Numbered from the stretch's first letter, positions 26,268-36,141 are shown. The stretch: DNA of 64,000 bases from Bacteroidales bacterium (GCA_017651225.1 JAGCDF010000008.1:1-64000); one strand, 5' to 3'. Numbers and translations: made by a program. Notes: generated by a model not told the origin, from the letters alone.

Positions 26268-27971
26268 ATGAAAAAGATAGTTCTTGCAGCGGCTCTGATT
26301 GCCGCTACGGTTTCGGCCGGTGCGCAGACCATGTATGACGCCATCAATTTCGGTCAGAACCAGTACTACGGCACCGCCCGCACCATGGCGCTGGGCAACG
26401 CCGTTACCGCCCTGGGCGGCGACGTCGGTTCCATCGGCATCAACCCGGCCGGCTCGTCCGTGGTGCCCTACGGCCAGTTCGTGGTCACGCCCGGCGTGAC
26501 GATCTCCGCCGTCAATTCCGCTTATTCGCCGGAAGGCGAGAAGTCCTTCGGGCTGAACAGCCGGCTGTCGCACGGGCGGATGAACCTGCCGAATATCGGC
26601 GCCACGATGAGCTTCAAGACCGGCAACCGCTATGGCCTCAAGACCGTCTCCTTCGGCTTCGTGTCGAACCAGACGAACAACTACCACTTCCTGAGCGAGG
26701 CCTTCGGTTCCAACAGCCGGACCTCGCAGATCGCGGAGCTCGCCGACGCCGCCTACGGCTATACCGAGCGCCTGCTCAAGGAGTATAATTCCTTCAACAA
26801 CACCGACATCCCCTGGGATCTCCTGGCGGGCTATCAGGGCGGCATGTACGGCCCCTACGGCTGGGACGCTCAGTACGCCGGCGTCACGGAGACGATCTCT
26901 CCCGACGGTGACTACCACTACGTGTCCGGCCCGCTGTCGCAGTCTTCCTTCCGGACCAAGTACGGCAGCAAGAACGACATCATCCTGAATGCGAGCATGA
27001 ACTTCTCCGACCGCTTCTACATCGGTTTCAATATCGGCATCCCGTCCGCCCGCTACCGCTACAACGAGAGCTTCTATGAGGCGGCGATCGATCCCCGCGA
27101 TTTCCTGATCCAGTACGACGGCGGCCAGGAGACCTATTTCCTGAACGGTTCCTTCGGCTACCAGTACCTGGCCGAGATGGCCGGCGTCTACGCCAAGATC
27201 GGCTTCATCTTCCGTCCGATCGACGGCCTGCGCATCGGTGCTACCATCCAGTCGCCGACGGCCTACACGGTCTCCGAGAGCTGGTCGTATTCCGCCGCCA
27301 CGAACTACGAGGACAGCTACTACAACGACAGCGCCGTGTCGCCTGAGGGCCGCTATTCCTACCTCATGCGCTCGCCGTACCGCGCCTCCTTCGGCGCCGC
27401 CTTCACCTTCGGCAAGATGGGCCTGATCAGCGTGGACTACGAGCTGGCCGACTACAGCGTGATGCGTTTCGACCAGGTTCGCGACGGCTACCGGGTGGCG
27501 GATCCCTTCATCGTGCAGAACTGGGAGAACCGTTATTTCGCGGGCGTGGAGCACAATATCCGCGTGGGCGCCGAAGTGCGCGCCACGCCGGAGTGGACCG
27601 TCCGCGCCGGTTATGCTATGCAGACCTCCCCGGAGCGCTGGTGGACCGGTTCCGACGGCCAGATGGTGACGGCCGCCGACTTCGAGGCGGACTACAACGC
27701 CTATATCAACCGCGTGAAGAACCTCGTGACGCCGCACTATTATACGGACCGTACGCGCACCTTCTCCGCCGGTATCGGTTATTCCTCGCCCGGCTCCTTC
27801 TTCATGGACGCCGCCGTCCGGATGACGCGCTACCCGACCGCGAGCTTTGCGCCGTACTACGATTATAACACCTACGACAGCGCCGGTAACTACGGCTTCG
27901 TGGAGTCGCCGCGCATCCTGACCTACAGGAATCTGTGGAATGTGGCCGTGACCTTCGGCTGGAGATTTTAA
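26268..27971 (+). CDS. FadL/OmpP1/TodX family outer-membrane transport protein
   Basis: 567 residues with signal peptide MKKIVLAAALIAATVSAGAQ. The N-terminal hatch sequence YYGTARTMALGNAVTALGGDVGSIGINPAGSSV is diagnostic for this family (marker of the hydrophobic-compound porin). Barrel strands follow, including FMDAAVRMTRYPTASFAPYYDY, to a terminal LWNVAVTFGWRF. It passes hydrophobic molecules such as fatty acids through the outer membrane by lateral diffusion. Nine bases separate it from lpxD, so lipid A genes may be read through from here. Confidence 0.9.
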   Translation: MKKIVLAAALIAATVSAGAQTMYDAINFGQNQYYGTARTMALGNAVTALGGDVGSIGINPAGSSVVPYGQFVVTPGVTISAVNSAYSPEGEKSFGLNSRLSHGRMNLPNIGATMSFKTGNRYGLKTVSFGFVSNQTNNYHFLSEAFGSNSRTSQIAELADAAYGYTERLLKEYNSFNNTDIPWDLLAGYQGGMYGPYGWDAQYAGVTETISPDGDYHYVSGPLSQSSFRTKYGSKNDIILNASMNFSDRFYIGFNIGIPSARYRYNESFYEAAIDPRDFLIQYDGGQETYFLNGSFGYQYLAEMAGVYAKIGFIFRPIDGLRIGATIQSPTAYTVSESWSYSAATNYEDSYYNDSAVSPEGRYSYLMRSPYRASFGAAFTFGKMGLISVDYELADYSVMRFDQVRDGYRVADPFIVQNWENRYFAGVEHNIRVGAEVRATPEWTVRAGYAMQTSPERWWTGSDGQMVTAADFEADYNAYINRVKNLVTPHYYTDRTRTFSAGIGYSSPGSFFMDAAVRMTRYPTASFAPYYDYNTYDSAGNYGFVESPRILTYRNLWNVAVTFGWRF

Positions 27972-27980
27972 AAACATCAA

Positions 27981-28973
27981 ATGGAACTGACTGCAAAGCA
28001 ACTGGCGGAGGTCCTCCACGGGACGGTGGAGGGGAATCCGGATGCCAAAGTAACGTCCTTCGCGAAAATCGAACACGGCAAGCCGGGCCAACTCTGCTTC
28101 TACGCCAATCCGAAATACGAACATTATGTCTATACCAGCAGGGCTTCGGTCCTGCTGGTTAACGCTGATTTCACCCCCAAGGAGCCGGTGGCTCCGACGA
28201 TGGTGCGCGTGGAGAACGCTTACAACGCCCTGGCTGAACTGCTCAAGTACATGTCCGACCAGAAGAAGAAGTATCGCCGCCGCCGTTCGCTGCGCTCCCG
28301 CATCGCTTGCAGCGCCAAGCTGGGCAAGCGGGTGAACGTGGGCGATTTCGTGACGATCGGCAAGAACTGCCAGATTGGCGACTGCACGATCATCCACGAT
28401 AACGTGACCATCGGCGCCGGGACGAAAATCGGCTCCTACTGTATCATCTATCCGGGCGTGCACATCTTCCCGGGCATGGTGATCGGCGACCGCGTGATCC
28501 TGCACGCGGGCTGTATCATCGGCGACGACGGCTTCGGCAACGCGCCGCAGCCGGACGGCACCTGGCGCAAGATCGAGCACCTGGGCAACGTGGTCATCGG
28601 CAACGACGTGGAGATCGGCTCCAACACGACCGTCGACCGCGCCCCAATGGAGTCCACGATCATCGAGGACGGCGCGCGCATCGACAACCTCTGCCAGATC
28701 GCGCACAACGTCGTGGTGGGCAAGAACACGGTGATCGCCGCCCAGACGGGCATCGCCGGCTCCACGCAGGTCGGCGAAAGCTGCATCATCGCGGGGCAGG
28801 TGGGCATCGTGGGCCACATCAAGATTGCCGACCACACCACGCTGGGCGCCAAGACCGGCCTGATCAGCAATATCCGCAAACCGGGCGAGACCTTCTGGGG
28901 CATCCCCGCCATCCCGCACCGGACCTTCCTGAAGGCATACGCCAAGTTCAAGCGCGCGGGCGAAGAGGAATAA
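27981..28973 (+). CDS. lpxD: UDP-3-O-(3-hydroxyacyl)glucosamine N-acyltransferase
   Basis: 330 residues. N-terminal uridine-binding domain ([24 protein letters not shown]...[21 protein letters not shown]), then left-handed beta-helix hexapeptide repeats ([26 protein letters not shown]...) with the GDDGFGNAP and catalytic-His region [17 protein letters not shown]. It adds the N-linked hydroxyacyl chain in lipid A synthesis. There is a basic insert [13 protein letters not shown] before the helix. It follows the FadL-type gene by nine bases; the next gene lpxC has its own promoter. Confidence 0.95.
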   Translation: MELTAKQLAEVLHGTVEGNPDAKVTSFAKIEHGKPGQLCFYANPKYEHYVYTSRASVLLVNADFTPKEPVAPTMVRVENAYNALAELLKYMSDQKKKYRRRRSLRSRIACSAKLGKRVNVGDFVTIGKNCQIGDCTIIHDNVTIGAGTKIGSYCIIYPGVHIFPGMVIGDRVILHAGCIIGDDGFGNAPQPDGTWRKIEHLGNVVIGNDVEIGSNTTVDRAPMESTIIEDGARIDNLCQIAHNVVVGKNTVIAAQTGIAGSTQVGESCIIAGQVGIVGHIKIADHTTLGAKTGLISNIRKPGETFWGIPAIPHRTFLKAYAKFKRAGEEE

Positions 28974-28988
28974 TCCATTTTTTATTCG

Positions 28989-28996
28989 TATCTTTG
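28989..28996 (+). promoter_or_regulatory. -7 box (TATCTTTG) for lpxC-lpxA
   Basis: Perfect TAnnTTTG eight bases before ATG 29005. Confidence 0.55.
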
Positions 28997-29004
28997 CCGC
29001 CCGA

Positions 29005-29904
29005 ATGAAGCAACAGACCTTAACTGCCGCTTACACTTTCGAAGGACGCGGCCTCCATACGGGCAAATACGCCCACTTGACCCTGAAGCCGGCCCCCGTG
29101 GGCTACGGCATCCGTTTCGTCCGTACGGACGTCGGGGTCGAGATCCCTGCCGTCGCTTCCGGCATCAGCCGTACCGACCGCAGCACCACGATCTCCGAAG
29201 GGGAGGTGTCCGTGGTGACCATCGAGCATGTGATGTCCGCCCTGACGGGCCTGGGCGTTGACAATGCGCGGGTCGAGATTGACAACGAGGAGGTGCCCAT
29301 CCTGGACGGCAGCGCCGAGCGCTACGTGCGCGCCATCGCCCCCGATGGCCTGCAGGCCCAGGAGGCGGAGCGGGTCTGGCTGGAGTTCGACGAGGCGTTC
29401 GAGGTCCGCGACGAGCAGACCGGTTCCTGGGTGCGCGTCGAGCCTGCGGACAAGATGTCTTTCGAGGCGACGTCCGACTTTAACTCCCGGGTACTGGGCG
29501 TCCAGACCGTCCGCTGGGAAGAGAACAGCGACTATGTGGGCCAGATCGCGCCCTGCCGCACCTTCGTGTTCATGCACGAGCTGGAGTTCCTGGCCGCCCG
29601 CGGCCTGGTCAAGGGCGGCGACGTGGACAACGCCATCGTGATCGTGGAGCATCCCGCCTCGCCGGAACAGATCGAGGCCGTGTGCCGGCTCTTCGGCCAG
29701 CCGCATCTGTCCGTGACCCCGCAGGGATACCTCAGCAATATCAAACTTCATTTCCCGAACGAGTGCGGCCGCCACAAACTGCTCGACCTCATCGGGGACA
29801 TGCGCCTGCTGGGCGGCTTCCCGAAAGCCAGAATCACAGCCTTCAAGCCGGGCCACACCATCAACAGCGTGGCGAGCCGGACGGGGCTCAAGCATATCAA
29901 GTAG
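29005..29904 (+). CDS. lpxC: UDP-3-O-acyl-N-acetylglucosamine deacetylase, stand-alone
   Basis: 299 residues. Zinc ligands His75 (TIEHVMSAL), His257 and Asp261 (HKLLDLIGD), catalytic His284 (FKPGH), plus the opening TFEGRGLHTGKYAHL. It removes the N-acetyl group in the committed step of lipid A synthesis. In the Bacteroidetes I know, this gene is fused to fabZ as a protein of about 460 residues. Here the frame stops at GLKHIK and lpxA begins three bases later, so the dehydratase half is absent. See findings. Confidence 0.95.
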   Translation: MKQQTLTAAYTFEGRGLHTGKYAHLTLKPAPVGYGIRFVRTDVGVEIPAVASGISRTDRSTTISEGEVSVVTIEHVMSALTGLGVDNARVEIDNEEVPILDGSAERYVRAIAPDGLQAQEAERVWLEFDEAFEVRDEQTGSWVRVEPADKMSFEATSDFNSRVLGVQTVRWEENSDYVGQIAPCRTFVFMHELEFLAARGLVKGGDVDNAIVIVEHPASPEQIEAVCRLFGQPHLSVTPQGYLSNIKLHFPNECGRHKLLDLIGDMRLLGGFPKARITAFKPGHTINSVASRTGLKHIK

Positions 29905-29907
29905 CTT

Positions 29908-30720
29908 ATGACGAACATTCATCCCCTTGCTACCGTGCATCCCGGTGCCCAGCTCGGCGAGAACGTCGAGGTGGGACCGTACGCGTATATCGACGACAAC
30001 GTCATCATCGGCGACAACTGCAAGATCCTTCCCCATGCGACCATCTTCCCTTACGTCAAGATGGGCAACAGCTGCCAGATCTTCCCGGGCGCTGTGGTCG
30101 GCGCCGTGCCGCAGGATCTCAAGTTCGACGGCGAGGTGACCTGGGTGGAGATCGGCGACCGCGTCACTATCCGCGAGTGCGCGACCATCAACCGCGGCAC
30201 GAATGCCAGCGGCAAGGGCGTCACGCGCGTCGGCAACGACACGCTGATCATGTCCTACGTGCACGTGGCGCACGACTGCCGCGTGGGCAACCACTGCATC
30301 CTGGTGAGCTACGTGGGCATCGCCGGCGAGACCGACGTGGACGACTGGGCCATCATCGGCGGCAGCACCGTCGTGCACCAGTTCTCCCACATCGGCACGC
30401 ACGCCATGGTGGGCGGCGGCTCGGCCGTCAACAAGGACATCCCGCCGTACTCCATCTGCGGCCGCAACCCGATCTGCTACTCCGGCATCAACATCGTCGG
30501 CCTGCGCCGCCGCGGCTTCGACTCCGACGTGATCCGGAACATCAAGGACATCTACGACACGATCTACTATCAGGGCCTGAACAACGCCGACGCCTGCAGC
30601 AAGGTGGAGGCCGGCTTCCCGCAGTCCGTGGAGCGTGACACCATCCTCGAATTCATCCGCAACTCCAAGCGCGGCATCGTCCGCGGCATGGAGATCAGCG
30701 TCAAGGGCGACGTAGAATAA
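29908..30720 (+). CDS. lpxA: Acyl-ACP:UDP-N-acetylglucosamine O-acyltransferase
   Basis: 270 residues of left-handed beta-helix repeats (VHPGAQLGENVEVGPYAYIDDNVIIGDNC) with catalytic His122 in YVHVAHDCRVGNHC, the conserved NRGT loop, and a helical C-terminal domain (INIVGLRRRGFDSDVIRNIKDIYDTIYYQGLN). It performs the first acylation of lipid A synthesis. It follows lpxC by three bases, so the two are coupled. Length matches the usual 255-265. Confidence 0.95.
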   Translation: MTNIHPLATVHPGAQLGENVEVGPYAYIDDNVIIGDNCKILPHATIFPYVKMGNSCQIFPGAVVGAVPQDLKFDGEVTWVEIGDRVTIRECATINRGTNASGKGVTRVGNDTLIMSYVHVAHDCRVGNHCILVSYVGIAGETDVDDWAIIGGSTVVHQFSHIGTHAMVGGGSAVNKDIPPYSICGRNPICYSGINIVGLRRRGFDSDVIRNIKDIYDTIYYQGLNNADACSKVEAGFPQSVERDTILEFIRNSKRGIVRGMEISVKGDVE

Positions 30721-30727
30721 CCGCGTG

Positions 30728-31327
30728 ATGGTGCCGACCCTCACCGTCGCCTGGTTCCCACCGACAGAATACTTTGCGCTCCTCGCAAAGTATTCTTCCG
30801 TTTATATCGAGGCGTGTGAGCATTACCAGAAGCAGTCCTACCGCAACCGCTGCCGCATCTACGCGGCGGACGGGCCGCAGATGCTCAATTTCCCGGTGCG
30901 CCACCGGGAGGGGACGTTCAACCTGCCCATCCGCGAGATCGAGGTGGATTATTCCACCCCCTGGGTGGAGAAGGCGGAGCGCTGCATCGAGACGGCGTAC
31001 CGCTCCTCCGCTTATTTCGAGTACTACCGGGACGAGCTCTTCGCCATCCTGGACGCGCATCCTGCGACGCTCTGGGAGCTGGACCTGCGGATCATCCGCT
31101 TCTTCCTGGACAAGATCGGGCTGCGTACGGAGCTCGTGCCGACGGCGTCCTTCGCGCCGGAGCACGTGGACATACATCCCAAAAGGCCGAACGCAATCCT
31201 ACAGGAAAACGGATTGGATCGGCCTTATTATCAGGTATTTGCGGATCGGCACGGATTCGTGCCGAACCTCTCCGTGATGGACCTTCTCTTCAACGAGGGG
31301 CCCGCTTCGATCGATTATCTGCTGTAG
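30728..31327 (+). CDS. WbqC family protein
   Basis: 199 residues. The start TLTVAWFPPTEYFALLAKYSSVYIEACEHYQKQSYRNRCRIYAADGPQMLNFPV and the middle IDYSTPW-type motif (EVDYSTPWVEKAERCIETAY) are characteristic of the WbqC-like family, found near polysaccharide and lipid-A genes; biochemical role uncertain. A GTG at 30725 or ATG at 30728 are both possible starts; ATG is preferred. It lies seven bases after lpxA on the same transcript. The end EGPASIDYLL is complete. Confidence 0.8.
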   Translation: MVPTLTVAWFPPTEYFALLAKYSSVYIEACEHYQKQSYRNRCRIYAADGPQMLNFPVRHREGTFNLPIREIEVDYSTPWVEKAERCIETAYRSSAYFEYYRDELFAILDAHPATLWELDLRIIRFFLDKIGLRTELVPTASFAPEHVDIHPKRPNAILQENGLDRPYYQVFADRHGFVPNLSVMDLLFNEGPASIDYLL

Positions 31328-31333
31328 GGAATT

Positions 31334-31726
31334 CTAGTTGTCGAGGTCCATCAGCGTGTAGGTGCGGTATCCGACCCATTCCTTGGTGTTGGGGCCGGAC
31401 ACGAAACCGATCAGCCGGACGCCGTCCGACGACTCCTTGAGGTGGGAGTAGATGAAATCGTGGTCCACCCGCTGCTCTTCCTCGACGAAATGCTTGGTGA
31501 ACTCCGTAATCGCATCGTGGATCGTGCCGGTGAAGGTCGGGTTGTTCGTGATCTCGACGAAGTTGGTCTTCATATATTCTTCAACGGCGGCATAGTCCTC
31601 CTGGTTCTCGATCTGGAGGATGACTTCATTGCTATAGGAGTAAGTCCCCACGCGCTCGAGGTTGCAGGAGGTGAGGGCGCCCAGGCAGAGGGCGAGGGAA
31701 AGAAAAAGGAGGGTCAGTCGCTTCAT
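31334..31726 (-). CDS. Small lipoprotein, unknown function
   Basis: 130 residues. Signal peptide and lipobox LGALTSC with Cys21, followed by NLERVGTYSYSNEVILQIENQEDYAAVEEYMKTNF. The mature part looks like one small alpha/beta domain ending RLIGFVSGPNTKEWVGYRTYTLMDLDN. I recognise no family. ATG 31726 is the only start that yields a signal peptide. A weak box (AAACTTTG, one mismatch to TAnnTTTG) lies just upstream. It is divergent from the rimP-nusA-infB operon. Confidence 0.65.
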   Translation of the reverse strand: MKRLTLLFLSLALCLGALTSCNLERVGTYSYSNEVILQIENQEDYAAVEEYMKTNFVEITNNPTFTGTIHDAITEFTKHFVEEEQRVDHDFIYSHLKESSDGVRLIGFVSGPNTKEWVGYRTYTLMDLDN

Positions 31727-31762
31727 AATCACAAAGTTTTGGCGAATATACAAAAAATTACT

Positions 31763-31770
31763 TATCTTTG
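31763..31770 (+). promoter_or_regulatory. -7 box (TATCTTTG) for the rimP-nusA-infB operon
   Basis: Perfect TAnnTTTG, 52 bases before ATG 31823, leaving room for a leader hairpin. Confidence 0.55.
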
Positions 31771-31786
31771 CACCCGTGAACGAGAT

Positions 31787-31814
31787 GGAAGGCCCCGAAG
31801 AGGTCTTCCTTTTT
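31787..31814 (+). promoter_or_regulatory. Leader hairpin with T-run before rimP (possible attenuator)
   Basis: GGAAGGCC (31787-31794) pairs with GGTCTTCC (31802-31809) around a seven-base loop, with one G-U pair, and TTTTT follows. It sits between the promoter box and rimP, so premature termination could control the operon; NusA itself may feed back. This is inference from structure only. Confidence 0.4.
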
Positions 31815-31822
31815 GATTGAAT

Positions 31823-32095
31823 ATGGACAGGAAAGAATTCGAAAAAGTGGTGGAGAAGGCCGTCGCAGAGCGCGGCTGCTCCCTCGTGGACATTATGTTC
31901 AACGACGACGACAACGTGTTTGAAGTCACGATCGACAAGGCGGACGCCGATGTGGATCTCGCTGACTGCGAGTACGTTCACCGGGCTGTACTGACCGCCT
32001 TCGACCGCAACATCGAGGACTACGCCCTCACCGTCGGCTCCGTCGGAATCGACGCAGCCGAAGCGGATGAAATGCTGAAAACAATTAAAGAATAA
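31823..32095 (+). CDS. rimP: Ribosome maturation factor RimP, N-terminal domain only
   Basis: 90 residues: MDRKEFEKVVEKAVAERGCSLVDIMFNDDDNVFEVTIDKADADVDLADCEYVHRAVLTAF and ending LTVGSVGIDAAEADEMLKTIKE. The fold start, the E/D-rich middle and the VGS(A/V)GI element match RimP, which helps 30S assembly. Normal RimP is 140-155 residues with an SH3-like C-terminal domain; here the protein ends straight after VGSVGI and nusA begins nine bases later. The operon order rimP-nusA-infB supports identity despite the missing domain. Confidence 0.8.
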   Translation: MDRKEFEKVVEKAVAERGCSLVDIMFNDDDNVFEVTIDKADADVDLADCEYVHRAVLTAFDRNIEDYALTVGSVGIDAAEADEMLKTIKE

Positions 32096-32104
32096 ACGAT
32101 AAAG

Positions 32105-33373
32105 ATGGAAAAGGAAAAAGTAATTACGCTCATTGACGCCTTCAAGGACTTCAAAGAGGAGAAGAACATTGACCGCCCTGTGATGATGCAGGTCCTCAAA
32201 GACGTCTTTCTGACCCAGATCGCCAAGACCTACGGCTCTTCGGACAACTTTGACGTGATCGTCAACGTGGACAAGGGTACTTGCGAGATCTATCAGAACT
32301 TCGATGTGGTGGAGGAGGTCGAGAACCCGAACGCGGAGATCACCATCGAGGGGATCCGGGAGGACGGTGGCGACGCCGACGACTACGAGATCGGCGACCA
32401 GTACGCCAAGAAGCTGCCGCTGGCCGCTTTCGGCCGCCGCGGTATCCTCAATATCCGCCAGAACCTCCAGGGCCGCATCATGGACATCGAGAAGGCCAAC
32501 GTCTTCAAGAAGTACTCCGAGAAGGTGGGCGAGCTTTTCTACGGCGAGGTCTACCAGACCTGGTCCAAGGAAGTGCTCATCCTCGACGAGGACGGCAACG
32601 AACTGCACATCCCGAAGAGCGAGCAGATCCCCGGCGAGCGTTTCAAGAAGAGCGACTCCGTCCGCGCCGTCATCAAGAGCGTCGAGATGAAGAACAATAC
32701 GACTCCGTACATCACCCTCAGCCGCGTGTCCAACGACTTCCTGGAGCGCCTCTTCGAGCAGGAGGTGCCGGAGATCGCCGACGGCCTGATCACCGTCAAG
32801 AAGGTGGTCCGCGTGCCGGGCGAGCGCGCCAAGGTGGCCGTGGAGTCCTACGATGACCGCATCGACCCGATCGGCGCCTGTATCGGCGTCAAGGGCGGCC
32901 GCATCATGGGCATCGTCCGTGAGCTGCGCAACGAGAACATCGATGTGATCCAGTGGTCCCAGAACCCGAAGCTGATGATCCAGCGCGCCCTCAACCCCGC
33001 CGTCGTCTCCTACATCGAGATGGGCGAGGGTCCGGAGGACAAGGTGAAAGTGTTCATGCAGCCGGACCAGGTCAGCAAGGGTATCGGCCGCCACGGTGTC
33101 AACATCCAGCTGGCCGGCATGCTCGTCGACCGGGAGATCGAGGTCTACCGCGAGCTTCCGAAGGGCGAGAGCAGCGATGAGGAGGACGTGCTTCTGAGCG
33201 AGTTCTCCGACGTCATCGACCAGTGGATCATCGACCGCCTCGAGGCGATCGGCTGCGACACCGCCAAGAGCGTCCTGGCGCTCGCTCCCGAGGACATCGC
33301 CAAGCGCGCCGACCTCGAGGACGAGACCGTCGAGGAAGTCCGTAATATCCTGAAAGCAGAATTCGAAGACTAG
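32105..33373 (+). CDS. nusA: Transcription termination/antitermination factor NusA
   Basis: 422 residues. N-terminal domain ([36 protein letters not shown]), S1 domain (about 130-200), KH1 ([18 protein letters not shown]...[13 protein letters not shown]) and KH2 with GxKGGRI ([24 protein letters not shown]), then a C-terminal AEFED end with a helix-hairpin like [31 protein letters not shown]. It binds RNA polymerase and influences pausing, termination and antitermination. infB follows five bases after the stop. Confidence 0.95.
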   Translation: MEKEKVITLIDAFKDFKEEKNIDRPVMMQVLKDVFLTQIAKTYGSSDNFDVIVNVDKGTCEIYQNFDVVEEVENPNAEITIEGIREDGGDADDYEIGDQYAKKLPLAAFGRRGILNIRQNLQGRIMDIEKANVFKKYSEKVGELFYGEVYQTWSKEVLILDEDGNELHIPKSEQIPGERFKKSDSVRAVIKSVEMKNNTTPYITLSRVSNDFLERLFEQEVPEIADGLITVKKVVRVPGERAKVAVESYDDRIDPIGACIGVKGGRIMGIVRELRNENIDVIQWSQNPKLMIQRALNPAVVSYIEMGEGPEDKVKVFMQPDQVSKGIGRHGVNIQLAGMLVDREIEVYRELPKGESSDEEDVLLSEFSDVIDQWIIDRLEAIGCDTAKSVLALAPEDIAKRADLEDETVEEVRNILKAEFED

Positions 33374-33378
33374 ACAGA

Positions 33379-36075
33379 ATGGCAGAAATCAGAATCAGCA
33401 AATTACTCCGACAATTCAACATCGGTCTCGACGACCTGGTGGACTTCCTCCAGAACCAGGGCGTCGAGGTCGACGCCAACCCCAACGCCAAGGTCTCCGA
33501 AGAGTACATGCCGCTGCTGACCAAGCAGTTCGGCAAGGATCTGGAGCTGAAGCAGGCCGCGGACAAGGTCGAGGTGAAGATCACCGAGATCCTGGAGAAG
33601 AGCGGCCGCCATCCGGCCGGCGAGCAGCCCGAGGAGGAGGACGAGCCCGAGCAGGAGACCATCATCAAGAGCAACACGTTTATCAACGAAAAGAAACATG
33701 TTGCTCCCGAGCCCGAACCCGAGCCCGTCATCGAGCCGGAACCTGAACCGGAACCTGAACCGGAACCGGAGCCGGAACCTGTGGCGGAGCCCGAACCCGT
33801 CGCGGAGCCGGAGCCCGTCGTCGAGCCCGAGCCGGAACCCGAACCGGAGCCGGAACCTGTCGTTGAGGAAGAGCCGGAGCCTGTCGCCGAGGAGCCGAAG
33901 GAGGCCCCCGCCGCCGGCGGTCCCGAGCTGAAAGTGGTCGGCAAGATTGACCTCAGCCAGTTCGACCGCAAGCCCAAGAAGCGCGAGCGCATCAGCAAGG
34001 GCACGCAGAAGGTGGACGTGGCCAAGGCCGGCGCCAACATCGAGAAGAATCCCAAGAAGGAGAACCGCCAGCAGCCCCAGCAGGCCGCTGCGGGCAAGGG
34101 CCGCAAGCGCGACCGCGACCGCGACCGCTTCAAGCCGGCGCTTACCGAGGCGCAGCAGGAGGAGCTCCAGAAGGAGATCCAGAAGCAGGTCAAGGAGACG
34201 TACGCCAAGATGAACGAGGGCAAGAAGAACAACTTCGGCGCCAAGTACCGCAAGGAGAAGCGCGAAGCCGCCGCCCAGCGTACGCAGGAGGAGATGGAGC
34301 AGGCGATGGCCGAGAACAAGGTGCTGAAAGTCACCGAGTTCGTGACCGTCAACGACCTGGCCACGCTCATGAACAACACCCCGGTGGTCAAGGTCATCGG
34401 CGCCTGCATGAGCCTCGGTCTGATGGTGTCCATCAACCAGCGTCTCGACGCCGAGACCCTCGTGCTCGTGGCCGAGGAGTTCGGCTACCAGGTCGAGTTC
34501 GTCACGGCCGAGATCTCCGAGGAGATCAGCCAGGCCGAGGAGGTCGACCGTCCCGAGGATCTGCAGCCGCGTCCGCCGATCATCACCGTGATGGGTCACG
34601 TCGATCACGGTAAGACCTCGCTGCTCGACTACATCCGCAAATCGAACGTCATCGCCGGTGAGGCCGGCGGCATCACGCAGCATATTGGCGCCTACAACGT
34701 CAAGTTGCCCGACGGCCGCCACATCACCTTCCTCGATACCCCGGGCCACGAGGCCTTCACGGCCATGCGTGCCCGCGGCGCCCAGCTCACCGACCTCGCC
34801 ATCATCATCGTGGCGGCCGACGACGCCGTGATGCCGCAGACCATCGAGGCCATCAACCACGCCCAGGCCGCAAACGTCCCGATGGTGTTCGCCATCAACA
34901 AGATCGATAAGCCCGGCGCCAATCCCGACACCATCCGCCGCCAGCTCTCCGAGATGAACATCCTCGTGGAGGACTGGGGTGGCAAGTACCAGTGCCAGGA
35001 GATTTCCGCCAAGCAGGGCATCAACGTGGACAAGCTGCTGGAGAAGGTCCTCCTCGAGACCGACCTGCTCGAGCTCAAGGCCAACCCGAACAAGAAGGCC
35101 GTGGGCGCCGTGATCGAGTCTTCGCTCGACAAGGGCCGCGGCTACCTTGCCACCGTGCTCGTGCAGGAGGGTACCCTCCGTCCGGGCGACGTGATGCTGT
35201 GCGGCAGCTTCTACGGCCGCGTGAAGTCCATGTTCAACGAGCGTGGCCAGAAGGTCACCGAGGCCGGCCCTTCCACGCCGGTGTCCGTGCTCGGCCTGAA
35301 CGGCGCTCCCGCCGCCGGTGAGAAGTTCAACGTGATGGCCGACGAGCGCGAGGCCAAGAGCATCGCCGCCAAGCGCGAGCAGTTGCTCCGCATCCAGGGC
35401 ATCAAGACCCAGAAGCACATGACCCTCGAGGAGATCGGCCGGCGCATCGCCATCGGCAACTTCAAGGAGCTCAACATCATCGTCAAGGGCGATGTGGACG
35501 GCTCCGTGGAGGCCCTGTCCGATTCCCTCATCAAGCTCTCCACCGAGGAGGTCAAGGTCAATGTCATCCACAAGGCTGTGGGCGGCATCTCCGAGTCCGA
35601 CGTCCTGCTCGCGGAGGCTTCCGACGCCGTGATCGTCGGCTTCCAGGTGCGTCCTACGCCGGAAGCCCGCAAGGCCGCCGACCGCGAGGGCATCGAAATC
35701 CGCCTCTACTCCGTGATCTACGACTGTATCAACGAAGTCAAGGACGGTATCGAGGGTATGCTCGAGCCGGAGAAGAAGGAGGAGGTTATCGCCACCGCCG
35801 AGGTCAAGCAGATCTTCCGCATCAGCAAGGTCGGCACCATCGCCGGCTGTATCATGCGCGACGGCAAGATGGTCCAGAAGGCCAAGGTCCGCCTCATCCG
35901 CGACGGCATCGTGATCTACACCGGCGAGCTCGGCTCCCTGCAGGTCGGTAAGGACGCCGTCAAGGAAGTCGTCTCCGGCAAGGAGTGCGGTATGTCCATC
36001 GCGGGCTACAACGACATCAAGGAAGGCGACATGATCGAAGGCTTCCAGATCGTCGAGATCAAGCGCACGCTGTAG
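33379..36075 (+). CDS. infB: Translation initiation factor IF-2
   Basis: 898 residues. N-terminal IF2-N helix ([23 protein letters not shown]), an extended linker with an unusual Glu-Pro tract at about 110-175, a basic Arg/Lys linker ([21 protein letters not shown]), then the GTPase: G1 GHVDHGKTS (Gly406), G2 [11 protein letters not shown]3 DTPGH, G4 NKID. Domains II to IV follow through [10 protein letters not shown]. It loads initiator tRNA on the ribosome. It closes the rimP-nusA-infB operon and is followed by a strong terminator. Confidence 0.96.
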   Translation: MAEIRISKLLRQFNIGLDDLVDFLQNQGVEVDANPNAKVSEEYMPLLTKQFGKDLELKQAADKVEVKITEILEKSGRHPAGEQPEEEDEPEQETIIKSNTFINEKKHVAPEPEPEPVIEPEPEPEPEPEPEPEPVAEPEPVAEPEPVVEPEPEPEPEPEPVVEEEPEPVAEEPKEAPAAGGPELKVVGKIDLSQFDRKPKKRERISKGTQKVDVAKAGANIEKNPKKENRQQPQQAAAGKGRKRDRDRDRFKPALTEAQQEELQKEIQKQVKETYAKMNEGKKNNFGAKYRKEKREAAAQRTQEEMEQAMAENKVLKVTEFVTVNDLATLMNNTPVVKVIGACMSLGLMVSINQRLDAETLVLVAEEFGYQVEFVTAEISEEISQAEEVDRPEDLQPRPPIITVMGHVDHGKTSLLDYIRKSNVIAGEAGGITQHIGAYNVKLPDGRHITFLDTPGHEAFTAMRARGAQLTDLAIIIVAADDAVMPQTIEAINHAQAANVPMVFAINKIDKPGANPDTIRRQLSEMNILVEDWGGKYQCQEISAKQGINVDKLLEKVLLETDLLELKANPNKKAVGAVIESSLDKGRGYLATVLVQEGTLRPGDVMLCGSFYGRVKSMFNERGQKVTEAGPSTPVSVLGLNGAPAAGEKFNVMADEREAKSIAAKREQLLRIQGIKTQKHMTLEEIGRRIAIGNFKELNIIVKGDVDGSVEALSDSLIKLSTEEVKVNVIHKAVGGISESDVLLAEASDAVIVGFQVRPTPEARKAADREGIEIRLYSVIYDCINEVKDGIEGMLEPEKKEEVIATAEVKQIFRISKVGTIAGCIMRDGKMVQKAKVRLIRDGIVIYTGELGSLQVGKDAVKEVVSGKECGMSIAGYNDIKEGDMIEGFQIVEIKRTL

Positions 36076-36082
36076 TAACGTC

Positions 36083-36103
36083 ATCCCCGACCCGATCGGG
36101 GAT
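36083..36103 (+). repeat. REP-like hairpin, copy 1 (ATCCCCGA/TCGGGGAT)
   Basis: ATCCCCGA and TCGGGGAT arms of 8 bp around a five-base loop, inside the longer unit CGTCATCCCC...GGGGATCTC. An inverted second copy lies at 38605-38632 and a related variant at 49623-49670. Sits between infB and its terminator. Confidence 0.7.
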
Positions 36104-36110
36104 CTCATAT

Positions 36111-36141
36111 AAAAAGGGCCGGCAGTCAGCCGGCCTTTTTT
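36111..36141 (+). terminator. Rho-independent terminator of the infB operon
   Basis: AAAAAG then GGCCGGC (36117-36123), loop AGTCA, GCCGGCC (36129-36135) and six Ts. Perfect 7-bp GC stem; A-run on the left makes it work for both directions. Confidence 0.85.

Noticed and set aside
33700..33900. Possible CRISPR or minisatellite in the Glu-Pro region
   Set aside because: Irregular codon choice, in frame inside infB, no spacers; it is a coding low-complexity tract.
33403..36108. 901-codon minus-strand frame opposite infB
   Set aside because: Shadow; His/Asp/Leu/Gly-rich mirror of the IF-2 codons.
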